Assembly (NCBI RefSeq): GCF_000426065.1
Contig: NZ_AUEQ01000010.1
Location: 231,668-295,667 of the forward strand
Length of the DNA stretch: 64,000 nt
Source: Mycobacterium sp. URHD0025
GTDB lineage: Bacteria > Actinomycetota > Actinomycetes > Mycobacteriales > Mycobacteriaceae
Reading direction: 5' to 3'
Below the pieces are notes generated by a model. It was not told where the DNA came from and ran no database searches. It was given only the letters and a program-made list of their open reading frames with translations. Shown in pieces: positions 55,718 through 64,000 of the stretch (positions are counted from its first letter, which is position 1; the number at the start of each line of letters is the position of its first letter). A program made the translations under genes and the position numbers.

Positions 55718-57313
55718 TTGACGACACTCCTGATCAACGGGCGCATCCACAGCCCCAGTCATCCCGACGCGACCGCTTTCGCCGTCCGCGGCGGCGTTGT
55801 GGCATGGCTGGGTACCGACGACATCGGCCGGTCGCAGTTTCCCGACGCCGAAATCGTCGATCTCGACGGCGGCTTCGTCGCTCCGGCGTTCGTCGACAGT
55901 CACGTCCATCTGACTGCCACCGGTCTCAATCTGGACGGTCTGGATCTGCGTGGGGCGGCTTCGCTGCAGCACTGCCTGCAGTTAGTGGACGAGTACGCGC
56001 GTGAGCATCCGGACGGGCCGGTGTGGGGACACGGGTGGGACGAGTCGGGCTGGCCTGAGCGCACCGGTCCGACCACCGAGGATCTCGACGCGGTGCTGGG
56101 GGATCGGCCCGCGTATCTGGCCCGGGTGGATGTGCATTCCGCCGCCGCCACAACAGCTCTTCGCCGCTCGGCGCCCAGCCTGGCCGAGGCCGCCGGGTTC
56201 CACCCGCAGCGTCCGCTGACCGCCGAAGCGCATCACCTGGTGCGCGCGGCCGCCCGTGAGCAGCTGACCCCGCAGCAACGGCACGGCGCCCGTGTCGCGG
56301 CCCTCGATCACGCCGCAGGGCTGGGCATCGTCGCGGTCCACGAATGTGCGGGCCCGCAGATCGGCGGTCTGCTCGATTGGCAGGAACTGCGTGCGCTGGA
56401 GCACGGCGTGGAGGTCATCGGATATTGGGGCGAGCCGGCCCAGGACGCGGAGCATGCCCGCCACCTGATCGCCGAGACGGGCGCGCGCGGATTGGCCGGA
56501 GACCTGTTCGTCGACGGTGCCCTCGGTTCGCACACCGCGTGGCTGCACGCGCCCTATGACGACGCGCCGGACACCTGCGGCAACTGTTACCTGGACGTCG
56601 AGGTCATCACCCGACATGTGCAGGCCTGCACCGAGGCGCGCATCCCGGCGGGCTTCCACGTGATCGGCGATGCCGCGGTGCAGGCAGTGGTCGACGGATT
56701 CGCCACCGTGGCACAGCGGCTGGGCGGTCCGGCGCTGGCCCGCTGCGGCCATCGCCTGGAGCATCTGGAGATGGTCAGCCCCGAACAGGCCGCCCAGTTG
56801 GGTGCATGGGGCGTGATGGCCAGCATGCAGCCCAACTTCGATGGGTTGTGGGGTGGTGCAGAAGGCATGTACGCCCAGCGTCTCGGGGTTGATCGAGCTG
56901 CCCAGCTCAACCGGTTTGCGCTGTTAGCATCCGAAGGCGTGCCCCTCGCCTTCGGCTCCGACACTCCGGTCACCAGCATGAATCCCTGGCAGACCGTGCG
57001 TGCGGCCGTCTCGCACCGGAGCGCAGGCAGCGCTATCTCGCCTCGCGCCGCGTTCGCTGCGGCCACCCGCGGCGGCTGGCGGGCCGGTGGATTGCGTGAC
57101 GGTGTCACCGGCACACTCACCCCCGGGGCGCCGGCCAGTTACGCGGTGTGGGAGGCCGCTGACCTGGAGGTCAGCGCACCGGCCAACGCCGTCCAGCGAT
57201 GGTCCACCGATCCGCGATCACGGGTGCCCGCACTGCCGCGACTGACCGCCGATGCGGAGCTGCCGCGTTGCCGTCAGACCGTTCACCGGGGTGTCGTCGT
57301 CCATGGAGAGTGA
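55718..57313 (+). CDS. Amidohydrolase (YtcJ/Amidohydro_3 family)
   Basis: A 531-residue metal-dependent amidohydrolase. Metal ligands are visible in [15 protein letters not shown] (HxH), with later His in [16 protein letters not shown] and [12 protein letters not shown], and the catalytic Asp in [17 protein letters not shown]- and C-terminal strands make the composite beta-sandwich typical of these TIM-barrel enzymes. Substrates of the YtcJ-like group are not known. TTG at 55718 is the start. Its stop overlaps lnt by 11 bp. Confidence 0.9.
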   Translation: MTTLLINGRIHSPSHPDATAFAVRGGVVAWLGTDDIGRSQFPDAEIVDLDGGFVAPAFVDSHVHLTATGLNLDGLDLRGAASLQHCLQLVDEYAREHPDGPVWGHGWDESGWPERTGPTTEDLDAVLGDRPAYLARVDVHSAAATTALRRSAPSLAEAAGFHPQRPLTAEAHHLVRAAAREQLTPQQRHGARVAALDHAAGLGIVAVHECAGPQIGGLLDWQELRALEHGVEVIGYWGEPAQDAEHARHLIAETGARGLAGDLFVDGALGSHTAWLHAPYDDAPDTCGNCYLDVEVITRHVQACTEARIPAGFHVIGDAAVQAVVDGFATVAQRLGGPALARCGHRLEHLEMVSPEQAAQLGAWGVMASMQPNFDGLWGGAEGMYAQRLGVDRAAQLNRFALLASEGVPLAFGSDTPVTSMNPWQTVRAAVSHRSAGSAISPRAAFAAATRGGWRAGGLRDGVTGTLTPGAPASYAVWEAADLEVSAPANAVQRWSTDPRSRVPALPRLTADAELPRCRQTVHRGVVVHGE

Positions 57314-59204
57314 CCGTCCCCGAGACCGACCGGGCCGGCGACGGCCGATCAGCCGCCCGGGCCCGAACGAATCCACCGAAGTGATCCCCGCCATCGAGGA
57401 AGATGAGCTCGCCGAGCTCGACGAACTCGACGACGAGGCCTTCGGGGAACTGGACGAGGGCGTCACCGGAGATCCCGTCGCCGACATCGATCCCGATGAA
57501 GAGCCCGAGGAGCTTGAGTACCGGCTGACCGCCGCGGGCACGCCGGACCGCTGGTCCGTGGTGACCGTCCGGGCGTCGCGATTCGGACGGGCCGCGGCGC
57601 GGCGTTGGGCGCAGTTGAGCGCCGCGGTCGGCGGCGGACTCGCGTTGTGCCTGAGCTATCCGCCGACCGGATGGTGGTGGGCAGCCTTTGTCGGCGTGGC
57701 GCTGATCGGTTGGGTACTGACCCTCGAATCCACCACCCGAGCCGGTGGCTTCGGTTACGGGTTCCTCTTCGGCCTGGCGTTCTACATTCCCCTGCTGCCG
57801 TGGATCAGCGGTCTGGTGGGCCCCGTGCCGTGGGTGGCGCTGTCGGCGATGGAGGCCCTGTTCTGCGGGCTTTTCGGCCTGTCGGCAGTTGTCGTCAGAC
57901 GACTGCCTGGCTGGCCGCTGTGGTTCGCCACGCTGTGGGTCACCCAGGAATGGCTGAAATCGACCGTGCCGTTCGGTGGATTTCCTTGGGGTGTTTTGGG
58001 TTTCGGCCAGACCAATGGTCCGTTGCTCGCCATCGCGCGTTGGGGCGGCGCGCCGCTGGTGTCGTTCGCGGTGGCGCTGGTCGGGTTCAGTGTGACGCTG
58101 CTGGCCCTCGAGATCGTGCAGTGGTGGCATCACGGACACAAGCCGGGCTTCCCGGCGCCCGCCGTCATGCTGCCCGGTCTGTCCATCACGGTGGTCCTGC
58201 TGGCCACCGCACTGTTGTGGCCTCAGGTCCGTCATTCCGGTACCGGAGCGGGCGACGAGCAGACCGTCACCGTGGCCGCAGTGCAGGGCAATGTGCCGAG
58301 GCTGGGCCTGGAGTTCAATGCCCAGCGCCGTGCGGTGCTCGACAACCACGTCACCCAGACGATGCGGTTGGCCGGCGATGTCCGTGCCGGCCGGGCGCCG
58401 CAGCCCATGTTCGTGGTGTGGCCAGAGAACGCTTCTGACATCGATCCGCTGGCCAATGCCGACGCCGCCGCACAGATCACCGCGGCGGCCGACGCGATCG
58501 GTGCGCCGATCATGGTGGGCGCCGTCACCAAGGCCGACGGATATACCGCGGACAATCCGGTGGCCACCAACACCGTGATCGTCTGGGATCCCGAACACGG
58601 GCCGGGTGAGCGACACGACAAGAAGATCGTGCAGCCGTTCGGCGAGTACCTGCCTTGGCGCAGCTTCTTCAAGCATCTGTCGTCGTATGCCGACCGGGCG
58701 GGCTATTTCGTGCCGGGGGAGGGCAACGGCGTCGTGCACGCGGCCGGGGTGCCGATCGGCGTGACCACGTGCTGGGAGGTGATCTTCGACCGGGCGGCGC
58801 GTGAATCGGTGCGCAGCGGTGCCCAGGTGCTCACGGTGCCGACCAACAATGCGACGTTCGACGAGAACATGAGTGCCCAGCAGTTGGCGTTCGGCAAACT
58901 CCGAGCCGTCGAGCACGACCGGTATCTGGTGGTCGCGGGGACGACCGGCATCAGCGCGGTGATCGCGCCGGACGGCCGTGAGCTGGCCCGCACCGACTGG
59001 TTCCAGCCCGCGTATCTGGACAGTCAGATCAGGTTGAAGTCAGATCTGACGCCGGCCACCGAGTGGGGACCGGCCTTGCAGGTGATGCTGGTCACGGTCG
59101 GTCTCGGAGCAATTGGTGCCGCAGTGGTCGTTTCCATACTGCACAATGGAAGGTTCGTGCAAAGAATGTTGAGGCGTCGCACCGGCGAAGGCCCGCGACG
59201 ATGA
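57303..59204 (+). CDS. lnt: Apolipoprotein N-acyltransferase Lnt
   Basis: A 633-residue membrane enzyme that acylates the N-terminal cysteine of lipoproteins. An unusual acidic, disordered N-terminus (about residues 1-85, rich in Glu/Asp, for example [18 protein letters not shown]) precedes the membrane helices. The nitrilase-like domain has the catalytic triad: Glu375 in VVWPENASD, Lys440 in [11 protein letters not shown] and Cys490 in [11 protein letters not shown]. In M. tuberculosis this domain is fused to the mannosyltransferase as Ppm1; here the two are separate genes 9 bp apart, as in M. smegmatis. ATG at 57303 overlaps the amidohydrolase stop. LppK and LppI in this window are possible substrates. 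Confidence 0.95.
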   Translation: MESDRPRDRPGRRRPISRPGPNESTEVIPAIEEDELAELDELDDEAFGELDEGVTGDPVADIDPDEEPEELEYRLTAAGTPDRWSVVTVRASRFGRAAARRWAQLSAAVGGGLALCLSYPPTGWWWAAFVGVALIGWVLTLESTTRAGGFGYGFLFGLAFYIPLLPWISGLVGPVPWVALSAMEALFCGLFGLSAVVVRRLPGWPLWFATLWVTQEWLKSTVPFGGFPWGVLGFGQTNGPLLAIARWGGAPLVSFAVALVGFSVTLLALEIVQWWHHGHKPGFPAPAVMLPGLSITVVLLATALLWPQVRHSGTGAGDEQTVTVAAVQGNVPRLGLEFNAQRRAVLDNHVTQTMRLAGDVRAGRAPQPMFVVWPENASDIDPLANADAAAQITAAADAIGAPIMVGAVTKADGYTADNPVATNTVIVWDPEHGPGERHDKKIVQPFGEYLPWRSFFKHLSSYADRAGYFVPGEGNGVVHAAGVPIGVTTCWEVIFDRAARESVRSGAQVLTVPTNNATFDENMSAQQLAFGKLRAVEHDRYLVVAGTTGISAVIAPDGRELARTDWFQPAYLDSQIRLKSDLTPATEWGPALQVMLVTVGLGAIGAAVVVSILHNGRFVQRMLRRRTGEGPRR

Positions 59205-59213
59205 AGGAGCCAC

Positions 59214-59999
59214 ATGACAGTCCCTGGTGACGGAGCGCGCCCCCAGGACGGTGAACGCCCGAGTCAGCGCACCCTGGTGATCATTCCCACCTACAACGAG
59301 CGGGAGAACCTGCCGTTGATCGTCGGGCGTGTCCATCACGCCAGCCCCGAGGTGCACATCCTCGTCGTCGACGACGGCAGCCCCGACGGCACCGGCCAGT
59401 TGGCCGACGAGCTGGCCCTGGCCGACCCGGATCGCGTGCACGTGATGCACCGGACCAGCAAAGCCGGCCTCGGTGCGGCCTACCTGGCCGGTTTCGCCTG
59501 GGGCCTGGGCCGCGGCTACTCGGTGCTGGTCGAGATGGACGCCGACGGAAGCCACGCACCCGAGGAACTGAACCGCCTGCTGAATGCCGTCGACGCCGGG
59601 GCGGATCTGGCCATCGGTTCGCGGTATGTCTCCGGCGGCACGGTCCGCAACTGGCCGGTGCGCCGGCTGGTCCTGTCGAAGACCGCCAACACCTACTCCC
59701 GGCTCCTTCTGGGTGTCGGCATCCACGACATCACCGCCGGCTACCGCGCCTACCGGCGCGAGGTGCTGGAGAAGATCGACCTGTCAGCGGTCGATTCCAA
59801 GGGCTACTGCTTCCAGATCGATCTGACCTGGCGTGCGATCAACAACGGATTCAAGGTCGTCGAGGTGCCCATCACATTCACCGAACGTGAGCTCGGGGTC
59901 TCCAAGATGAGCGGTTCCAACATCCGTGAGGCGATGTTCAAGGTCGCCGAGTGGGGTGTCCGTGGGCGCTTGGACCGCGCCCGGGGCGTGGTGCGCTAA
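59214..59999 (+). CDS. ppm1: Polyprenol-phosphate mannosyltransferase Ppm1
   Basis: A 261-residue GT2 glycosyltransferase that makes polyprenol-phosphomannose from GDP-mannose, the mannose donor for lipoglycans and exported glycoproteins. Motifs: [36 protein letters not shown], the DxD in [16 protein letters not shown], and the C-terminal [14 protein letters not shown]. It lacks membrane helices and probably works at the membrane with the adjacent Lnt, which in M. smegmatis also anchors it. It is followed by a strong bidirectional terminator. Confidence 0.96.
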   Translation: MTVPGDGARPQDGERPSQRTLVIIPTYNERENLPLIVGRVHHASPEVHILVVDDGSPDGTGQLADELALADPDRVHVMHRTSKAGLGAAYLAGFAWGLGRGYSVLVEMDADGSHAPEELNRLLNAVDAGADLAIGSRYVSGGTVRNWPVRRLVLSKTANTYSRLLLGVGIHDITAGYRAYRREVLEKIDLSAVDSKGYCFQIDLTWRAINNGFKVVEVPITFTERELGVSKMSGSNIREAMFKVAEWGVRGRLDRARGVVR

Positions 60000-60008
60000 C
60001 CGGAAACG

Positions 60009-60050
60009 AAAAAACCGCGATACACCCCTCGGGGCGTATCGCGGTTTTTT
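60009..60050. terminator. Bidirectional intrinsic terminator between ppm1 and rbpA
   Basis: A perfect 15-bp stem (60009-60023 with 60036-60050, six A then CCGCGATAC) continues into four C-G pairs, with a TC loop and one mismatch. A-run and T-run flank the stem on either strand, so it ends both the rightward ppm1 and the leftward rbpA transcripts. One of the clearest intrinsic terminators in the window. Confidence 0.95.
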
Positions 60051-60057
60051 GCGCGGT

Positions 60058-60396
60058 TCAGCTGCCGCGACGCTTGGTCTTGATCAGATCGAGGCGCTCC
60101 TTGAGCAGCTCCTCGAGTTCTTCGACGGAGCGACGCTCGAGCAGCATGTCCCAGTGGGTACGCGGCGGCTTCACCTTCTTGGGCTCGGGGACGTCACCCT
60201 CGATCAGGGTGCCCTCAAGCCCGTTACGGCACAGCCAGGTGCCGGGAATCTCGGCGTCGTCGGCGAACGGCACGTCGAACTCTTCGCCGTTCTCGGTCCG
60301 GTAACGCGCCACCTGACGCGGCGCCAGGTCATGGTTGCGGTCCGTCTCGTAGCTCACGGCTCCGAGGCGACTGCCTCTCAGGACGCGATCAGCCAT
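60058..60396 (-). CDS. rbpA: RNA polymerase-binding protein RbpA
   Basis: A 112-residue actinobacterial transcription factor that binds the principal sigma factor and RNA polymerase and helps promoter opening. The sequence matches mycobacterial RbpA almost throughout: the N-terminal tail (GSRLGAVSYETDRNHDLAP), the zinc-ribbon-like core domain (FADDAEIPGTWLCRNGLEG), the basic linker (PEPKKVKPPRTHWDMLLE) and the sigma-interacting helix (SVEELEELLKERLDLI). ATG at 60396, with AGGAG upstream. Leftward, ending in a shared terminator with ppm1. Confidence 0.97.
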   Translation of the reverse strand: MADRVLRGSRLGAVSYETDRNHDLAPRQVARYRTENGEEFDVPFADDAEIPGTWLCRNGLEGTLIEGDVPEPKKVKPPRTHWDMLLERRSVEELEELLKERLDLIKTKRRGS

Positions 60397-60520
60397 CGTC
60401 AACACTCCTTATTTGGCGTTTTGGTCCGGATGTATCAACGCTGCACGGCGTTGCCAAGTTCCCGACTCGACCATTGATGATACGCGGGCCGAGGCGACCG
60501 GCAGTCTACAGTCGTGAGCC

Positions 60521-60862
60521 ATGGCGATCGGGAACCGCAGACGCGACCGCCCCCAGCCGTGTCGGTGGTGCGGACGAGAGGTCGCCGACGCGCAGATGGG
60601 CCGCCGTCGACAGTATTGCAGGCAGTCGTGCCGGCAGCGCGCCTACGAACAACGCGCGATGGTCAAGGGCACCTCGCTGGCCCCGGATTCGGTGGTGCTC
60701 AGCGCCGACGAGGCGGCCCAGCTGTCCGACCGCGTGTATCAGGTCAGGTGTGCGGCCGAGGATGTGGCGATCGCGGTCGACGAGGGCGCGGGGGCGGACG
60801 AGCTGCGGCAGTTGTGCGATGCGCTGATGGAAGCCGCGAAGGCAGCCGACGGCTGGCGTTAG
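60521..60862 (+). CDS. Small zinc-finger-like protein
   Basis: A 113-residue protein with a compact cysteine cluster in PCRWCGREV and RQYCRQSCRQRAYEQR, four cysteines that could bind zinc in a ribbon or knuckle. The second half is an alpha-helical, acidic stretch (EVADELRQLCDALMEAAKAA-like). The gene corresponds in place to Rv2049c. Divergent from rbpA. Function is unknown; the basic, Cys-containing N-terminus suggests nucleic-acid binding. Its stop overlaps the 3' end of the convergent lppI gene by 4 bp. Confidence 0.78.
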   Translation: MAIGNRRRDRPQPCRWCGREVADAQMGRRRQYCRQSCRQRAYEQRAMVKGTSLAPDSVVLSADEAAQLSDRVYQVRCAAEDVAIAVDEGAGADELRQLCDALMEAAKAADGWR

Positions 60863-61575
60863 TCGGGCGGGCAGCTGAGCTGGCGCCCGACGCCCACCGG
60901 TGGCGGGACGGGCTTCAGACAACCCAGGGGTTCGACGCCGGAGGAGTTCAGCAGCACAGCGGACTGATGCGCGTAGTTGACGCACACCAGAGAGGTGCCA
61001 TCGGCCCGGCACCGGTAATCGCCGAACGCCAGTGACTTGCCCTCGGCCAATTCCGCGCCGTCGCCGTAGCCGAACCGGCCCGGATCTCCGTGCAGCGAGC
61101 CGATATCCACGGTTTCACCGGCGAAGTCGACCCAGCCCGGAATCCACTGGCCCTCGACATCGGCGGGCTTCGACGGCAGGCCCTCGGCCTTGATCAGACA
61201 CGCCAGTTGGCCTTCGAGGACCTTGTCGGTGGCGCAGCGAACGGTTCCCGAGGGCGCGACGAATGCGACGTCCTCGCCGAGATTGGTGGATTGACCTTCC
61301 CGTGTGGCGGTGTGGAATCCGGACGGATCGGCAGGGGTGCCCGCCTCGACCCACTTGATCACCCGGTTCATCGGAGTCCCGGGGGCCGGCGCCGTGGTGG
61401 GCAGCGGCGAGGTCGTCGTCGTGGTGGGTGTGGTGGCCTTGGTATGTGGAGCGCCGGCGGGCATCGACATCCGGGGCTGCGAGCCCGGCTGCGACTCGTG
61501 CCCTCCTCCCGACGAACAGGCCGACATGAGCGCCGTCAAAAGCACAGCAGCCCCAACAGTCACAACGGTGCGCAT
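60859..61575 (-). CDS. lppI: Lipoprotein LppI
   Basis: A 238-residue lipoprotein, like Rv2046 (LppI). The signal peptide ends in LLTALMSACSSGGG with the lipobox cysteine near residue 20. A Thr/Pro-rich spacer (TTPTTTTTSPLPTTAPAP) leads to a globular domain with VIKWVEAGTPADPSGFHTATRE, GWVDFAGETVDIGS and FGDYRCRADGTSLVCVNYAHQ, where the Cys pair probably forms a disulphide. ATG at 61575 is chosen for the signal peptide; longer frames are shadow of lipT. Divergent from lipT. Function unknown; an exported surface protein is likely. Confidence 0.88.
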   Translation of the reverse strand: MRTVVTVGAAVLLTALMSACSSGGGHESQPGSQPRMSMPAGAPHTKATTPTTTTTSPLPTTAPAPGTPMNRVIKWVEAGTPADPSGFHTATREGQSTNLGEDVAFVAPSGTVRCATDKVLEGQLACLIKAEGLPSKPADVEGQWIPGWVDFAGETVDIGSLHGDPGRFGYGDGAELAEGKSLAFGDYRCRADGTSLVCVNYAHQSAVLLNSSGVEPLGCLKPVPPPVGVGRQLSCPPD

Positions 61576-61651
61576 ACCCGCAAGGCTAGCGGTCGGGTGC
61601 CACGCCCACCGCCTGTCCGCCCCCACCGATGTAATTAGATACGGTCGGTTT

Positions 61652-63163
61652 ATGCACGAGCGGACTGTCCGGGCAAAGATCACGACCGGCATCGTCGAGG
61701 GATTCACGCGCGACGGCGTACATCGTTGGCGCTCCATCCCTTACGCCAAGCCACCGGTCGGAAGGCTGCGCTTGCGGGCGCCCGAGCCGGCCGAGCCCTG
61801 GCCGGGCGTGCGCTACTGCCACGGGTTCGGTTACTGCGCGCCCCAGCAAAATCGCTACACGCTCGTCGGCCTCGGCAAGCACCAGCCGATGAGCGAAGAC
61901 TGTCTGACGCTCAATGTGGTGGCGCCGGAGCACGATGACGCCGAAGGCCCACTGCCGGTGATGTTCTTCGTGCACGGCGGCGGCTACATCCTGGGCAGCT
62001 CCGCCACGCCCATTTACGACGGGGGCGCGCTGGCCCGCCGCGGTTGTGTGTTCGTTTCGGTCAACTACCGCCTCGGCATGCTGGGGTGTGTCGAGCTCTC
62101 GTCGTTGGCGACGCCCGAGCATCCGATCGACGACAACCTGTTCCTGCGTGATCTGGTGTTGGCGCTGCGCTGGGTTCGCGACAACATCGCCGTGTTCGGC
62201 GGGGATCCCGACAACGTGACGATCTTCGGCGAGAGTGCCGGTGCGCACGCGGTCGCCACCCTGCTCGCGGTGCCCGATGCCGAAGGGCTGTTCGCCCGGG
62301 TGATCTCCGAGAGCCCGGCCAGCGGGATGGTCAGCTCTGCGGATGCCGCCGCCCGTATCGCAGGTCAGCTCGCCGAATTGGTCGGTCCCGGTGGGGGATC
62401 GGCGGCGGCAGCGCTGATGTCCGCGCGTCCGGCCGAGCTGGGCCGGGCCCTGGAAAAACAGATCATGCGCGGTCAGACGGACATTCCCGGCGCGTTTCCC
62501 GTCGGGCCGACCTTCGGCACCGATTACCTGCCGGTCGATCCGGTCACGGCCATGTCCGAGGGCTCCGCACACCGGGTGCCGTTGATCGTCGGCAACAACG
62601 CCGACGAGGGGCGGCTGTTCACCCGGTTCCTGCAGTTGCTGCCGACCAACGAGCCGATGATCGAAAAGCTGTTCGCCCGTACCGATCCCGAGGAGCGCCG
62701 CCGGATCGTGGCGGCCTATCCGGACTATCCGAGCAGCGCGGCCTGCGTGCGGCTGGGTGGGGACTTCGCCTTCGCCTCGGCCACCTGGCAGATCGCCGAG
62801 GCGCACAGCCGCCACGCGCCCACCTACGTGTACCGCTACGACTACGCGCCGCGGACCCTGCACTGGGCCGGGCTCGGTGCGACGCACGCGATGGAGCTGC
62901 TGGCGGTGTTCGACACGTACCACACGACATACGGCGCGCTGCTGACCGCGGTGGGCGACCGCGGTTCGGCCCGGCGGGTCAGCCGTGACGTCCAGAGGCG
63001 CTGGCGTGAGTTCACCCGGACCGGTGAGCCGGGACCGGGCTGGCCGGCCTACGACCGCGACGACCGGGCGGTGTTCGTGTTCGACCGCCGCCCGCGCGTC
63101 GAGTACGACCCCCGGGCGACGCGGCGCAAGGCATGGGAAGGGTTCACCCTCGCCGAGCGCTGA
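61652..63163 (+). CDS. lipT: Carboxylesterase LipT (type B esterase)
   Basis: A 503-residue alpha/beta-hydrolase of the carboxylesterase type B family. The N-terminus VHRWRSIPYAKPPVGRLRLR is the family start, the oxyanion region is FFVHGGGYILGSS, the nucleophile Ser lies in IFGESAGAHAVATL, and catalytic acid/His lie in NADEGRLF and the GLGATHAMEL region. It matches LipT (Rv2045c) by place and sequence. ATG at 61652 is used. It should hydrolyse short- to medium-chain esters. Pks12 and Rv2047c, which lie near this point in M. tuberculosis, are missing. Confidence 0.9.
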   Translation: MHERTVRAKITTGIVEGFTRDGVHRWRSIPYAKPPVGRLRLRAPEPAEPWPGVRYCHGFGYCAPQQNRYTLVGLGKHQPMSEDCLTLNVVAPEHDDAEGPLPVMFFVHGGGYILGSSATPIYDGGALARRGCVFVSVNYRLGMLGCVELSSLATPEHPIDDNLFLRDLVLALRWVRDNIAVFGGDPDNVTIFGESAGAHAVATLLAVPDAEGLFARVISESPASGMVSSADAAARIAGQLAELVGPGGGSAAAALMSARPAELGRALEKQIMRGQTDIPGAFPVGPTFGTDYLPVDPVTAMSEGSAHRVPLIVGNNADEGRLFTRFLQLLPTNEPMIEKLFARTDPEERRRIVAAYPDYPSSAACVRLGGDFAFASATWQIAEAHSRHAPTYVYRYDYAPRTLHWAGLGATHAMELLAVFDTYHTTYGALLTAVGDRGSARRVSRDVQRRWREFTRTGEPGPGWPAYDRDDRAVFVFDRRPRVEYDPRATRRKAWEGFTLAER

Positions 63164-63228
63164 GTTCGTCGCCGGCACTCTGGGCGATTTGCTGCAGGGA
63201 AACGCCGAGATGTGGTTGCGTGTTTGGC

Positions 63229-64000
63229 GTGGACTATCCCCTGGACCCCCTGTCCGCCGACGAGTTTCGCGCGGTGGCAGCGATATTGCGGAGTGAGCAC
63301 GGGGTCGGGGAGGGCTGGCGCATCGCCTCGGTGGAACTCGTGGAGCCGACCAAGACCGAACTGGCCGCCTTCGACGGCGGCGGCGCGACACCGCCCAGGC
63401 GGGCTGCCGTGATCTGCCTCGAGCGGGCGGCGAACGCCACCTACAAGGGTGTGGTGTCGCTGACCGACGACCGGGTCGAGGCTTTCGACCACATCCCGGG
63501 CGTGCAGGCCAACTTCACCGTCGACGAGTTCGTCGAATGTGACCAGGTACTGCGCCGCAATCCCGACGTGATCGCCGCGCTCGCCAAACGCGGCATCACC
63601 GATCTGGACAACGTCTTCATGGATACCTGGACCTATGGGGACGCGGTCGCGCCGCCGGAGTACCGCGACCGGCGGATCGGCTGGTCGGACACCTGGTACA
63701 AGCAGGCCGCCGGGGCCAATCCCTACGCCCACCCGGTCAGTGGTCTGCACTGCGTGATCGACATCAACACCATGGAGGTGCTGCGCGTCGAAGATGACTG
63801 CAGCGACGATACGCCTCCCGAAATGCCCTCTGTGATGGGCGAATACGTGCCGCATCACATCCCGGAGCGGATCAGGGCGGCGTCGCGCCGGGAACCACTC
63901 AAGCCCTTGGACATCACTCAGCCCGAGGGGCCGTCCTTCACCTTGGACGGCAATCTGCTGCAGTGGCAGAACTGGTCCTTGCGGGTCGGTTTCAACCACC
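63229..64000 (+). CDS. Copper (primary) amine oxidase, N-terminal part
   Basis: The gene runs off the window edge; about 257 residues are visible. They cover the N2 and N3 domains and the start of the catalytic region: DYPLDPLSADEFRAVAAIL, LRVEDDCSDD-like metal-free domain segments, HPVSGLHCVIDINTMEVLRV and the hallmark ITQPEGPSFTLDGNLLQWQ followed by NWSLRVGFNH. The topaquinone tyrosine and copper histidines would lie beyond the edge. The start is uncertain: GTG 63229 fits the homology, GTG 63220 is possible. Such enzymes oxidise primary amines such as putrescine-derived or aromatic amines; a link to aguBA in this window is speculative. Confidence 0.85.
   Translation, partial: MDYPLDPLSADEFRAVAAILRSEHGVGEGWRIASVELVEPTKTELAAFDGGGATPPRRAAVICLERAANATYKGVVSLTDDRVEAFDHIPGVQANFTVDEFVECDQVLRRNPDVIAALAKRGITDLDNVFMDTWTYGDAVAPPEYRDRRIGWSDTWYKQAAGANPYAHPVSGLHCVIDINTMEVLRVEDDCSDDTPPEMPSVMGEYVPHHIPERIRAASRREPLKPLDITQPEGPSFTLDGNLLQWQNWSLRVGFNH

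Noticed and set aside
60521..60862. Transposase or insertion-element remnant suggested by the Cys/Arg-rich start
   Set aside because: Complete small gene with a conserved neighbourhood position; no terminal repeats or other element parts around it.

Overview
The window is GC-rich, densely coded actinobacterial DNA. Gene content and order point to a fast-growing, non-tuberculous Mycobacterium (Mycolicibacterium type). It has a complete Pup-proteasome locus, lppK, an MTB12-family secreted protein, rbpA, split lnt and ppm1 genes, a fused cobIJ, and F420-dependent enzymes. Compared from memory, the conserved backbone follows the M. tuberculosis Rv2119-Rv2045c interval. The interruptions differ: no PE/PPE genes, no blaC/sigC and no pks12 lie here, while ectoine, agmatine and several regulator modules are present. 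I found no IS element, CRISPR array, tRNA or rRNA.

Layout. 1-5.6 kb: the end of a FAD oxidoreductase, an ArsR-SRPBCC-flavodoxin operon, a DesA1-like acyl-ACP desaturase, and a RecB-like nuclease/thioesterase/DinB operon. 5.7-11.7 kb: trmI, a DUF503 protein, lppK, an MTB12-like protein, mpa, an adenosine-specific-kinase-family protein and a membrane protein. 11.8-17.3 kb: a divergent LysR/EamA pair, then ectABCD for ectoine and 5-hydroxyectoine. 17.3-20.7 kb: dop-pup-prcB-prcA. 20.8-25.4 kb: an inserted block with two TetR modules, each with a clear palindromic operator, and aguBA (agmatine to putrescine). 25.5-33.8 kb: pafA-pafB-pafC-tatA-tatC-helY and a YGQP-rich DUF4333 membrane protein. 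34-40.3 kb: a 5'-3' exonuclease, a double-hotdog protein, pepE, a TetR gene with no canonical start codon, a secreted LVIVD/DUF305 pair, and an F420-dependent reductase. 40.3-54.6 kb: cobL-M-K and, on both sides of a regulated divergent region, cobG-H-IJ and cobN. A hydrolase-adenylate cyclase fusion and a TetR/phosphotransferase pair lie between the two cob blocks. 54.6-64 kb: an F420/PPOX protein with a truncated neighbouring copy, fxsA, an amidohydrolase, lnt, ppm1, rbpA, lppI, lipT and the start of a copper amine oxidase.

How the genes work together. PafA attaches Pup (after Dop deamidates its C-terminal Gln), Mpa unfolds the tagged substrates, and PrcBA degrades them. PafBC is the DNA-damage transcription activator co-encoded with pafA. 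TatAC exports folded proteins. The cob genes cover much of aerobic corrin-ring synthesis and cobalt insertion. Lnt acylates lipoproteins and Ppm1 makes polyprenol-phosphomannose; LppK and LppI are likely Lnt clients.

Most notable non-gene signals: a 33-bp tandem repeat in frame inside helY that recurs, in the same reading frame, just ahead of cobL; two 22-bp palindromes in one TetR intergenic region; a perfect 23-bp palindrome ahead of aguB; a TetR gene whose start position reads ATC; and an exact CRP-type site, a structured leader, a 35-residue membrane peptide gene and a 13-bp-stem hairpin, all between cobG and cobN.
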